In this document: positions 12,883 through 20,452 of the stretch, in pieces | Numbering within the stretch: position 1 is the stretch's first letter | How the letters are laid out: each line of letters begins with the position of its first letter | NCBI GenBank assembly: GCA_900539035.1 | Contig: UQAU01000031.1 | Location: forward strand, 1-22,775 | Length of the DNA: 22,775 nucleotides | DNA from: an uncultured Collinsella sp. | GTDB taxonomy: Bacteria; Actinomycetota; Coriobacteriia; Coriobacteriales; Coriobacteriaceae | Direction of reading: 5' to 3' | The notes under the pieces: model-generated | Told to the model about the DNA's origin: nothing | Databases searched by the model: none | What the model saw: the letters and a program-made list of their open reading frames with translations, nothing else | Translations under genes and position numbers: made by a program

Positions 12883-15477
12883 TTGAAGCTCATCATCGCC
12901 GAGAAAAATGACGCCGCGCGGCAGATCGCCGAGCGTCTGTCCACGGGCAAACCCAAAAAGGACAAGGTGTACAACACCGCCATCTACCGTTTTGAGTGGA
13001 AGGGCGAGGAGTGCGTGACCATCGGCCTGGCCGGTCACATCCTTGCGCCCGATTTTTGCGACAGTGTGCTGTTCGATAAAAAGCTGGGCTGGTATTCGGT
13101 TACCGAGGACGGCGAGATGCTGCCGGCCGACATGCCCGATGGCCTGGCGCGTCCGCCTTACGAAACCAAGCGTAAGCCGTTTCTTGCCGATGGCATCTCC
13201 ATCAAGGGCTGGAAGCTCGAGAGTCTGCCTTACCTCACCTGGGCGCCCGTCATTAAGCTGCCAGCCGAGAAGGAGCTCATCCGCTCGCTCAAGAACCTCG
13301 CCAAAAAGTCCGACAGCGTCATCATCGCCACGGACTTCGATCGCGAGGGCGAGCTGATCGGTTCGGACGCTCTCAACAAGGTGCGCGAGGTTGCGCCCGA
13401 CTTGCCGGTCGCCCGCGCCCAGTACTCTTCGTTTACCAAGGCCGAGATCACGCAGGCCTTCGATAATCTCGTCTCGCTCGACCAGAACCTGGCCGACGCC
13501 GGCGAGAGCCGTCAGCACATCGACCTTATCTGGGGTGCGGTGCTCACGCGCTACCTGACGCTTGCCAAGTTTGGTGGCTTTGGCAACGTGCGTTCCGCCG
13601 GCCGCGTGCAGACGCCGACGCTTGCCCTGGTGGTCGAGCGCGAGCGCGAGCGCATGGCGTTTGTGCCCGAGGACTATTGGCAGATTCGCGGCATGGGTGC
13701 CGCGCAGGGCGCTGCCGAGGACGATCGCTTTAAGATCGCGCACAAGACGGCGCGCTTTACCGACAAGGATGCTGCTGAGACGGCGTACGGTCACGTTGAC
13801 GGTGCCAAGACGGCAACCGTCGCCGCGGTGACCAAGCGCTCGCGCAAGCAGCAGCCGCCCACGCCGTTTGCGACGACCTCGCTGCAGGCCGCCGCCGCTG
13901 CCGAGGGCATCTCGCCTGCGCGTACCATGCGCATCGCCGAGTCCCTCTACATGGCCGGTCTCATCAGCTACCCGCGTGTCGACAACACCGTGTATCCCGC
14001 GACGCTCGATCTGGGCGCCGTGGTGAGTGACCTGGCAAAGATCAACCCGGCGCTGGCGCCCGTGTGCAAAAAGGTGCTCGCCGGCCCCATGAAGCCCACG
14101 CGCGGCAAAGTCGAGACCACCGACCACCCGCCTATCTACCCCACGGGCGAGGGCGATCCGTCCACGCTCGATGGCGGTCAGCGCAAGCTCTATGACCTGA
14201 TCGCCCGTCGCTTCCTGGCGACGCTTATGGGTCCCGCGACCATCGAGAACACCAAGCTCGAGCTCGACGTGAACGGTGAGCCGTTCGTGGCTTCGGGCGA
14301 TGTGCTCGTGACTCCGGGCTTCCGCGAGGCGTATCCGTATGGACTTAAGCGCGATGAGCAGATGCCGCCGCTGGAGCAGGGCGATACGGTCGACGTGTTC
14401 GACATTAAACTCGAGGCCAAGCAGACCGAGCCGCCCGCGCGCTACAGCCAGGGCAAGCTCGTGCAGGAGATGGAAAAGCGCGGCCTGGGTACCAAGTCCA
14501 CGCGTGCGAGCATCATCGAGCGCCTGTATGCCGTGCGCTATCTCAAAAATGATCCCGTTGAGCCGAGCCAGCTGGGCATCGCCATCATCGACGCACTGAC
14601 GCAATTTGCCCCGCGCATCACGAGCCCCGATATGACCAGCGAGCTTGATGGCGATATGACCCGCGTCGAGCGCGGCGAGGATACCGAAGAGCATGTCGTG
14701 ACGCACTCGCGCGCGCTGCTGGCTGGCGTGCTCGACGAGCTGCTCAAGCACACGGAGGAGCTGGGCGACGCCATCAGCGACGCCGTCACGGCCGATGCGC
14801 GCGTGGGCGCTTGCCCCAAGTGCGGCAAGGACTTGGTTATGAAGACGAGCGCCAAGACCCGTGGCAGCTTTATCGGCTGCATGGGCTGGCCCGACTGCGA
14901 TGTGACCTATCCGGTGCCGAGCGGCGTCAAGGTGAGCCCGCTCGAGGGCGAGGCAGCCGTGTGCCCCGAGTGCGGCGCGCCGCGCATTAAGTGCCAGCCG
15001 TTCCGCCAGAAGGCCTTCGAGATTTGCGTGAACCCCACGTGCCCCACCAACTACGAGCCTGACCTTAAGGTGGGCGAGTGCAAGGTGTGCGCCGAGGCCG
15101 GACGCCATGGCGACCTGATCGCGCACAAGAGCGAGAAGAGCGGCAAGCGCTTTATCCGCTGCACCAACTACGATGACTGCGGTGTGAGCTATCCTCTGCC
15201 GGCGCGCGGTAAGCTCGAGGCGACGGGCGAGACCTGCCCCGAGTGCGGCGCCCCCATCGTGGTGGTCAACACGGCGCGCGGCCCGTGGCGCATCTGCGTG
15301 AACATGGACTGCCCGACCAAGGAGAAGAAGCTCGCCCGCGGCCGCAAGACCACGACCAAGGCGAGCACGGCAAAGAAGACGACGGCGGCCAAGAAGACGA
15401 CGGCTAAGAAAGCCACTGCCGCCAAGAAGGCGACCGCGAAGAAGTCGACTGCCAAGAAAGCAGCCGCCGATAAGTAA
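12883..15477 (+). CDS. topA: type IA DNA topoisomerase I, archaeal-like, with zinc ribbons and Lys/Ala tail
   Basis: An 864-residue enzyme that relaxes negative supercoils. It starts at TTG 12883 with TAGGAG 6 bases upstream; MKLIIAEKNDAARQIAERL is the Toprim opening. The Toprim acidic triad is D151, D153 and E155 in TDFDREGEL, where Phe replaces the Pro of E. coli-type TDPDREGE. The nucleophile is Y363 in GLISYPRVDNTVYP, again the archaeal-like form. About residues 640-815 hold several Cys4 zinc ribbons (CPKCGKDL, CPECGAP twice, CKVCAEAG). The last 45 or so residues are a Lys/Ala/Thr repeat (TAKKTTAAKKTTAKKATA) like histone H1, probably for DNA binding. It is closed by a bidirectional terminator. 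It is not TopB: the C-terminal ribbons point to the housekeeping enzyme. Confidence 0.93.
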   Translation: MKLIIAEKNDAARQIAERLSTGKPKKDKVYNTAIYRFEWKGEECVTIGLAGHILAPDFCDSVLFDKKLGWYSVTEDGEMLPADMPDGLARPPYETKRKPFLADGISIKGWKLESLPYLTWAPVIKLPAEKELIRSLKNLAKKSDSVIIATDFDREGELIGSDALNKVREVAPDLPVARAQYSSFTKAEITQAFDNLVSLDQNLADAGESRQHIDLIWGAVLTRYLTLAKFGGFGNVRSAGRVQTPTLALVVERERERMAFVPEDYWQIRGMGAAQGAAEDDRFKIAHKTARFTDKDAAETAYGHVDGAKTATVAAVTKRSRKQQPPTPFATTSLQAAAAAEGISPARTMRIAESLYMAGLISYPRVDNTVYPATLDLGAVVSDLAKINPALAPVCKKVLAGPMKPTRGKVETTDHPPIYPTGEGDPSTLDGGQRKLYDLIARRFLATLMGPATIENTKLELDVNGEPFVASGDVLVTPGFREAYPYGLKRDEQMPPLEQGDTVDVFDIKLEAKQTEPPARYSQGKLVQEMEKRGLGTKSTRASIIERLYAVRYLKNDPVEPSQLGIAIIDALTQFAPRITSPDMTSELDGDMTRVERGEDTEEHVVTHSRALLAGVLDELLKHTEELGDAISDAVTADARVGACPKCGKDLVMKTSAKTRGSFIGCMGWPDCDVTYPVPSGVKVSPLEGEAAVCPECGAPRIKCQPFRQKAFEICVNPTCPTNYEPDLKVGECKVCAEAGRHGDLIAHKSEKSGKRFIRCTNYDDCGVSYPLPARGKLEATGETCPECGAPIVVVNTARGPWRICVNMDCPTKEKKLARGRKTTTKASTAKKTTAAKKTTAKKATAAKKATAKKSTAKKAAADK

Positions 15478-15504
15478 CGGCGCAGTCGGAACATTGACTA
15501 AAAC

Positions 15505-15542
15505 AAAAACGAGCGAGGACCTCAAAATCCTCGCTCGTTTTT
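15505..15542. terminator. bidirectional terminator between topA and the zinc-ribbon gene
   Basis: A perfect 15-bp stem, AAAAACGAGCGAGGA (15505-15519) with TCCTCGCTCGTTTTT (15528-15542), has an 8-base loop; A and T runs flank it, so it suits both convergent genes. Confidence 0.9.
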
Positions 15543-15545
15543 TAT

Positions 15546-15603
15546 CCGGCAGTTAGGGACGTTTCTTTTCTGCCGGCAGTTTAGGAACGTCCCTAACTGC
15601 CGG
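15546..15603. repeat. inverted repeat with TTAGGGACGTT arms
   Basis: The 18-bp perfect arms CCGGCAGTTAGGGACGTT (15546-15563 and reverse at 15586-15603) flank a 22-base centre that holds another TGCCGGCA palindrome. It lies between the terminator and the end of the zinc-ribbon gene, so it is outside both coding sequences. Confidence 0.85.
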
Positions 15604-15621
15604 CTCGGGAACGACAAAGCG

Positions 15622-16608
15622 CTAGTTCACTTCGACGGGTTTGGCGCCGGGATAGCGCTCCTCAAAGTCTAGGCGGTACTTATTGTCATTGGTGCCCGCC
15701 ACGTTGTCGCGCGACAGCGGTGCCACGATCTCATTCTTGTGGTCCGCAGGCTTGGCGTATTTCAGGCTGATCTCCCAGGCATCACAGATTGCGTCAATGC
15801 GGTGATCCAGGTCGTCGTACAGGGCGATGATGTCCTTCCAGGAGCTGTAGTTCTTGGAGCTCGTCGGGACATCTAGGTCCTCGACGATGTCGTAATACTG
15901 CTCGATGGTGTCCTCCGTGCGCTCGGCGACGTCGGCGAGATTTTGACGGGTGGTTCGATCCTCTTCCAGATAGCTGCCGTTGAAGTTCTGCGCGCAGCCA
16001 CGGACGTAGCTGTCGAGGTCTTCGAGCAAGTCGTAGTATTCGCTCAGTCGGCGGTAGAGGTTCTGCTCGGAGAGCGTTGCTTCGCCGCCATCCTCGTCGT
16101 CGTCATCGTCATCATCGTCGTACAGGCTGTTGGGATCGCCGAGAGGCTTTAGGTCATCGTCGTCGACGTCATGGTGCAGCTTAGCTACCTCGGCAGTCGT
16201 CTGCGTGGCGGCGTTGTCGAACGGTCTGATTGCAAAGAAGATGACCAGGGCGATGATGATCGCCACCAGCACAACGATAACGGCGATAAGCGGCCCGGTG
16301 CCGCCCTTTTTGGGAGCGGGGGTCTGTGGCGAAACGGGCGCGTATGCGGGAGCCGGCTGCTGTTGGGGCGAGCCGCTCGCGGCGGGTATGCGCTGCGTGG
16401 TCTCGACGGCCGCGGGGCCTGCGGCGGGGTCGGGGCGATAGGCGAGGGGGTCGTCCGCCTTGGCTTGCGGCGTATCGAGGGAACCGGTCTGCTCAAAAGC
16501 GGGCTGGCTATCGCTCGCGGTTGTTTGCTCAACGGGTGCACCGCACGAGGTGCAGAACTTGGCATTATCTGCAAGAAGCTTGCCGCACGAGGCGCAATAC
16601 CGAGACAT
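15622..16608 (-). CDS. zinc-ribbon, single-pass membrane protein of unknown function
   Basis: A 328-residue product starting at ATG 16608, with AAAGGAG upstream. Residues 1-25 form a zinc ribbon (C5, C8, C19, C22: YCASCGKLLADNAKFCTSCG). A Pro/Gln/Ala-rich linker runs to about residue 103, one strong membrane helix covers about 104-128 (GPLIAVIVVLVAIIIALVIF), and a run of seven Asp plus more acids lies at about 164-173. The C-terminal 150 residues are hydrophilic and helical (LYRRLSEYYDLLEDLDSY), probably outside the cell. This layout is common in unnamed Gram-positive proteins where a cytoplasmic ribbon is tethered to an extracellular domain. No enzymatic motif was seen. It converges on topA. 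Confidence 0.85.
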   Translation of the reverse strand: MSRYCASCGKLLADNAKFCTSCGAPVEQTTASDSQPAFEQTGSLDTPQAKADDPLAYRPDPAAGPAAVETTQRIPAASGSPQQQPAPAYAPVSPQTPAPKKGGTGPLIAVIVVLVAIIIALVIFFAIRPFDNAATQTTAEVAKLHHDVDDDDLKPLGDPNSLYDDDDDDDDEDGGEATLSEQNLYRRLSEYYDLLEDLDSYVRGCAQNFNGSYLEEDRTTRQNLADVAERTEDTIEQYYDIVEDLDVPTSSKNYSSWKDIIALYDDLDHRIDAICDAWEISLKYAKPADHKNEIVAPLSRDNVAGTNDNKYRLDFEERYPGAKPVEVN

Positions 16609-16676
16609 TGCCACTCCTTTCGCCACATTTCAATGCAATACGACGATTATACCCAGCGTCCAAAATTCTCCATCAT

Positions 16677-16745
16677 AAGTTGCGGTGAAATAGGGACTGT
16701 TTGGCGGTCTCAGAGCTTCAATCAGTCCCTATTTCACCGCAACTT
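16677..16745. repeat. inverted repeat with ATAGGGACT arms
   Basis: The 22-bp perfect arms lie at 16677-16698 and 16724-16745. The left arm starts AAGTTGCGGTGAAATAGG, and the spacer is 25 bases. It is in the gap between the zinc-ribbon gene and tmk, near no terminator T-run. Just after it (16765-16774) comes ATTGGGGACG, a possible decayed core. Confidence 0.88.
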
Positions 16746-16765
16746 TGGAAAGGCGCCTTTGGTCA

Positions 16766-16795
16766 TTGGGGACGCGCCGAGCACTGGGGTATCAT
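16766..16795 (+). promoter_or_regulatory. possible promoter of the tmk-holB-ricT operon
   Basis: TTGGGG (16766-16771), an 18-base spacer, then TATCAT (16790-16795); tmk starts 53 bases further on. Confidence 0.45.
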
Positions 16796-16847
16796 GGCTT
16801 GGTTGATATATCTGCATTTACGCGCCTTGTAGGAAGGGGCTGCGCCC

Positions 16848-17531
16848 ATGGCTTTTGAGCCCGCTCAACATAGCTTTATCACGCTCGAGGGCGTCGACGG
16901 CGCCGGCAAGTCCACGCAGGCGCGCCTGCTTGCCCGTGCGCTCGAGCTCGCTGGCTACCAGGTTGTGAGCCTGCGCGAGCCGGGCGGCACCGCCATCAGC
17001 GAGAAGATCCGCGCCCTGCTGCTCGACCCCGCCAATACGGCGATGGGCGACACCTGCGAGCTGCTGCTCTACGAGGCCGCGCGTGCCCAGCTGGTGCACG
17101 AGGTTATCGCGCCTGCCCTTGCTGCCGGCAAGGTGGTCCTGTGCGACCGCTTCTACGATTCCACGACCTGCTACCAGGCGTTTGCCGATGGCCTCGACCG
17201 TCAGATGGTGCGCGATGCCAACAACCTGGCTGTCGCCGGTACGCATCCGGCGCTCACGCTCGTCTATCACATCACGCCCGAGCAGGCGGCGCTGCGCATG
17301 GCTGCCCGCGGTGCGGCCGACCGCATGGAGGCCAAGGGTATGGCGTTCCAAGAGCGTGTTTACCAGGGTTTTTGCGCAATTGCCGCCGAGGAGCCAAACC
17401 GCGTAAAACTCATCGACGCCGCTGCGACCGTCGAGGAAGTCTTCGAGAAGACGGTTGAGCAGGTTCGCGTCTACGGCCTCGATATTTCCCAGGACGCCGT
17501 CACCGCCGCGCTTGCCAAGGAGGCCGAGTAA
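16848..17531 (+). CDS. tmk: thymidylate kinase
   Basis: A 227-residue dTMP kinase making dTDP for DNA synthesis. The P-loop is GVDGAGKST (residues 15-23), the dTMP-binding segment is LREPGGT (42-48), and DRFYDST (100-106) is the DRY-type motif. The lid region is RGAADRMEAKG. The start ATG is preceded by AGGAAGGGG. It overlaps nothing but lies one base before holB, and the holB ribosome site is inside the tmk end. The tmk-holB-PSP1 order is widespread in Gram-positive bacteria, which supports the next two calls. Confidence 0.97.
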   Translation: MAFEPAQHSFITLEGVDGAGKSTQARLLARALELAGYQVVSLREPGGTAISEKIRALLLDPANTAMGDTCELLLYEAARAQLVHEVIAPALAAGKVVLCDRFYDSTTCYQAFADGLDRQMVRDANNLAVAGTHPALTLVYHITPEQAALRMAARGAADRMEAKGMAFQERVYQGFCAIAAEEPNRVKLIDAAATVEEVFEKTVEQVRVYGLDISQDAVTAALAKEAE

Positions 17532-17532
17532 C

Positions 17533-18660
17533 ATGGCCCCCGCTCAGGCAAGTCTGCTGGCCAAGCTCGACACCCAACAGCGCGTGCGCGACTTTTTGAC
17601 CAATGCCGTCGCCAGCGGTCGTGCATCGCATGCCTACCTGTTTTTGGGCGCGCCCGGCGCGGGCAAGCTCGACGCCGCGTGGGCGCTCGCCCAAGCCTTC
17701 CTGTGCGAGCAGGATGGCTGCGGCTCATGCGATAGCTGCGTGCGCGTCGCCCGCCATACGCACCCCGACGTGCACTATTACACGCCCGAGAGCGCCACGG
17801 GCTACCTCATCGCCCAGACCCGCGAGCTGCTCGACGACGTGCCGCTGGCGCCCATCCGTGCCAAGGCCAAGGTCTACATCATCGATCGCGCCGAGCAACT
17901 GCGCGCTAACACCGCCAACGCGCTGCTCAAGACACTCGAGGAGCCGCCCGAGGGCGTTATGTTCATCTTGTTGGGCACCTCGGCAGACGTGATGTTGCCC
18001 ACCATCGTGAGCCGCTGTCAGTGCGTGCCGTTTCGGTTGGTGTCGCCCACCGTGGCCGCGCAGGCCGTGAGTCGCGCGACGGGTCAGGACCTCGCGCGTT
18101 GCCGCATGGTGGTCGCCGTGGCGGGAAGCCCCACACGCGGCATCGAGTTCCTTAAGAGTGCCGAGCGCCAGGATGCTCGCCGCCAAATGGTCCGCGCCAT
18201 CGATTCGCTCATCGCTGCCGACGAGGCTGATGTGCTCAGCCGCGCCAAGTCGCTCATCGTCGCCGTTAAGGCACCGCTCGCCGAGGTCAAGTCCACACAG
18301 GAAAAGGTGCTCGAGCAAAACGCCGACTATCTGTCGCGTGGAGCATTGAAGCAGCTTGAGGACCGCAACAAGCGCGAACTCAACGCGCGCGAGCGTTCGG
18401 GTATCATGGAAGCGCTGGCGAGCGCGCGGACGCTCATGCGCGACGTGCTGCTGACGCTTCAGGACGAGGCGGCCGACGTCGTGAACGAAGACGTGCGCGA
18501 CACGATCGGGCGGCTTGCCGCCGCGACGAATGCTGCGGGTGCCACCCGGGCGCTCGAGGCGGTCGCGACCGCCGAGCGCAACATCGCCAGAAACGTTACT
18601 CCCCAGCTGGCCATCGAGGTCATGCTGTTCGATATCAGGAAGGCACTGAAATGCCGTTAG
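17533..18660 (+). CDS. holB: DNA polymerase III subunit delta'
   Basis: A 375-residue clamp-loader AAA+ protein. Start ATG 17533 is chosen for its AAGGAGG 8 bases upstream and the family-like opening; a longer reading would only translate the tmk end out of frame. It has an intact Walker A (GAPGAGK, 39-45), a Cys4 zinc module (C58, C63, C66, C69), NALLKTLEEPP, and the SRC arginine-finger motif in IVSRCQCVPF. Many delta' proteins have lost the Walker A lysine; keeping it makes a DnaX-like paralogue conceivable, but the length and context favour delta'. The stop overlaps the start of ricT by 10 bases. Confidence 0.92.
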   Translation: MAPAQASLLAKLDTQQRVRDFLTNAVASGRASHAYLFLGAPGAGKLDAAWALAQAFLCEQDGCGSCDSCVRVARHTHPDVHYYTPESATGYLIAQTRELLDDVPLAPIRAKAKVYIIDRAEQLRANTANALLKTLEEPPEGVMFILLGTSADVMLPTIVSRCQCVPFRLVSPTVAAQAVSRATGQDLARCRMVVAVAGSPTRGIEFLKSAERQDARRQMVRAIDSLIAADEADVLSRAKSLIVAVKAPLAEVKSTQEKVLEQNADYLSRGALKQLEDRNKRELNARERSGIMEALASARTLMRDVLLTLQDEAADVVNEDVRDTIGRLAAATNAAGATRALEAVATAERNIARNVTPQLAIEVMLFDIRKALKCR

Positions 18661-20351
18661 TCGTACCCGTTAAGTTTACCTACGCCTCGCGCGACCTGTG
18701 GTTCGATCCGCAGGATCTGGATATCCTCGAGGCCGATTATGCCATTTGCTCCACCGAGCGCGGAACCGAGATCGGCCTGGTCACGGCCGATCCCTTTGAG
18801 GTGCCGCAAGACGAGATCGGTCAGCCGCTCAAGCCCGTGCTGCGTGTGGCGAGCGACATCGACCTGCAGCTTGCCGACGACCTGGCCATTCAGGGCGACG
18901 AGGCCATGGTCGACTTCCGCCGCCTGGTCAAGGAGCTCGACCTCGAGATGAAGCCGGTGGGCGTTGAGTACCTGTTTGGCGGCGAGAAGGCCGTGTTCTA
19001 CTTTGCGGCCGAGGAGCGCGTCGATTTTCGTCAGCTCGTCAAGGATCTGTCCTCGACGCTGCACATTCGCGTCGACATGCGCCAGATCGGCGTGCGCGAC
19101 GAGACCCGCCTGGTGGGCGGCTATGCCCAGTGCGGCCAGGAGCTCTGCTGCACGCGCTTTGGCGGACAGTTTGAGCCGGTTTCGATTCGCATGGCAAAAG
19201 AGCAGGACCTGCCGCTCAACTCGTCCAAAATTAGCGGCGTCTGCGGCCGCCTGATGTGCTGCCTGCGCTACGAGTTCGAGGCGTACAAGGACTTTAAGAG
19301 CCGCGCGCCCAAAAAGAAGACGCTTATCGATACGCCGCTTGGCAAGGCGCGTATCCAGGAATATGACACGCCGCGTGAGCAGCTGGTGTTGCGCCTGGAG
19401 AACGGCAAAGTCTTTAAGGTCAACCTGGCCGACATGACCTGCTCTGAGGGCTGCAAAAAGAAGGCCGCCGAGCAGGGCTGCAACTGCCGCCCCGACTGCG
19501 TGACGCGCGATGTGCTCGAGCGTATCGAGTCGCCCGAGATGCGCCTGGCGCTTATGGAGCTCGACCGCGAGAACGGCGTCGACGTGGGCGATGGCCTGTC
19601 GAGCGCCGACCGTCTGGCCGGCACGTCGATGCCCAAGCGCCGCCGTCGCGATGCGGACGCCGATACCCGTGCCGGTCAGAGCCAGGGCGAGGGTCGCGGC
19701 CGCGGTAAGGGTCGCGGCAAGGCCGAGACACCCGAGGCTGAGGAGGCCGCCGGTGGACGTCGCCGCCGCAAGCGCTCGGGTTCGGGCGATGCCGGCGAGG
19801 CTGCTCCCGCAGGCAAGAATTCCTCCCGCGAGCGCGAGCCCCAGCAGCCTCAGCAGCAAAACCGCGGCGGCGGCATGAATCCCACGCGCCGTCGCCGCCG
19901 CCATTTGTCGAGCGAGGAGCGCGAGGACGCCTTCCGCGCCGCAGCCGCTCGCGAAGCCGGTGCCGCCCCCAAGGGTGGTTCGGGTTCCGATACGCCTGCC
20001 GACAAGGGTGGCAAGCAGCGCAACGATGACGAGCGCGCCCCGCGTCCGCGTCGTCGCCATTCCTCGGGCACGCAGCAAAAGCCCTCGGTGCCCTCCGTGG
20101 CCGATCAGGTCTCGGATGGCGAGGTCAAGGTCACACGTCGTCGCCCCGGAGATGGCGGAGGGGCGGCTGCCAAGGCCGCGCGCGGCGCTGCTCGCGACGA
20201 ACGCGAGTCGCGCGAAGATCGTGGTGGCGAGGGTTCGGCCGACCAGGGCCAGAAGCGCCGTCGCCGTCGTCGTTCCCGCAAGCCGCGTCAAGATGGTGGC
20301 GAGGGCTCGACCCAAAACTCGTCCGCACCGCAACCGCCCACCGGCGAATAG
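18651..20351 (+). CDS. ricT: PSP1-domain protein (RicT/YaaT family) with long Arg-rich tail
   Basis: A 566-residue protein, about twice the usual 270-300. The first 290 or so residues are the conserved RicT part, with C161, C166, C167 and C198, C203, C204 (CGQELCCTRF and CGRLMCC), the Fe-S-type cysteines. A further Cys cluster follows near 270-290 (CSEGCKKKAAEQGCNC). In Bacillus RicT works with RicA/RicF on RNase Y-dependent mRNA maturation. From about residue 325 to the end the chain is disordered, with GRGRGKGRGK and at least five Arg islands (KRRRRD, GRRRRKR, TRRRRRH, RPRRRH, KRRRRRRSRK), suggesting RNA binding. AGGAAGG lies in the holB end upstream. The reading frame is uninterrupted, so the tail is a genuine extension of this lineage. 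Confidence 0.9.
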   Translation: MPLVVPVKFTYASRDLWFDPQDLDILEADYAICSTERGTEIGLVTADPFEVPQDEIGQPLKPVLRVASDIDLQLADDLAIQGDEAMVDFRRLVKELDLEMKPVGVEYLFGGEKAVFYFAAEERVDFRQLVKDLSSTLHIRVDMRQIGVRDETRLVGGYAQCGQELCCTRFGGQFEPVSIRMAKEQDLPLNSSKISGVCGRLMCCLRYEFEAYKDFKSRAPKKKTLIDTPLGKARIQEYDTPREQLVLRLENGKVFKVNLADMTCSEGCKKKAAEQGCNCRPDCVTRDVLERIESPEMRLALMELDRENGVDVGDGLSSADRLAGTSMPKRRRRDADADTRAGQSQGEGRGRGKGRGKAETPEAEEAAGGRRRRKRSGSGDAGEAAPAGKNSSREREPQQPQQQNRGGGMNPTRRRRRHLSSEEREDAFRAAAAREAGAAPKGGSGSDTPADKGGKQRNDDERAPRPRRRHSSGTQQKPSVPSVADQVSDGEVKVTRRRPGDGGGAAAKAARGAARDERESREDRGGEGSADQGQKRRRRRRSRKPRQDGGEGSTQNSSAPQPPTGE

Positions 20352-20396
20352 CGCCCGCAAACGGATTTAACCTGCCTGACCCCAAACGCGTCGGGG

Positions 20397-20448
20397 TACC
20401 ATATCGCTGAATCAACGACCTCCCTGCGACCGAGCGTAGGGAGGGTTG
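20397..20448 (+). promoter_or_regulatory. comF promoter element and hairpin covering its ribosome site
   Basis: TACCAT (20397-20402) is a possible -10. Downstream, CCTCCCTGCG (20419-20428) pairs with CGTAGGGAGG (20435-20444) with one G-T wobble and loop ACCGAG, extended by CAAC (20413-20416) with GTTG (20445-20448) past a 2-base bulge. The 3' strand is the Shine-Dalgarno GGGAGG of comF. Confidence 0.65.
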
Positions 20449-20452
20449 TGTC

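Noticed and set aside
12094..15525. A 1143-codon open frame on the minus strand opposite hypB and topA
   Set aside because: Antisense shadow of two genes with clear motifs; no domain in it, and such long frames are expected where third positions are almost all G or C.
15546..15603. CRISPR repeat or attachment site
   Set aside because: A single palindromic pair, no regular spacers, no cas or integrase gene, and it belongs to a family seen in other gaps.
17455..17532. N-terminal extension of holB
   Set aside because: It overlaps the tmk end in another frame, has Pro/Arg/Ser-rich non-family sequence, and the good ribosome site serves ATG 17533.
18657..20360. A 567-codon minus-strand frame opposite ricT
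   Set aside because: Shadow of ricT, whose Cys motifs and operon position are convincing.
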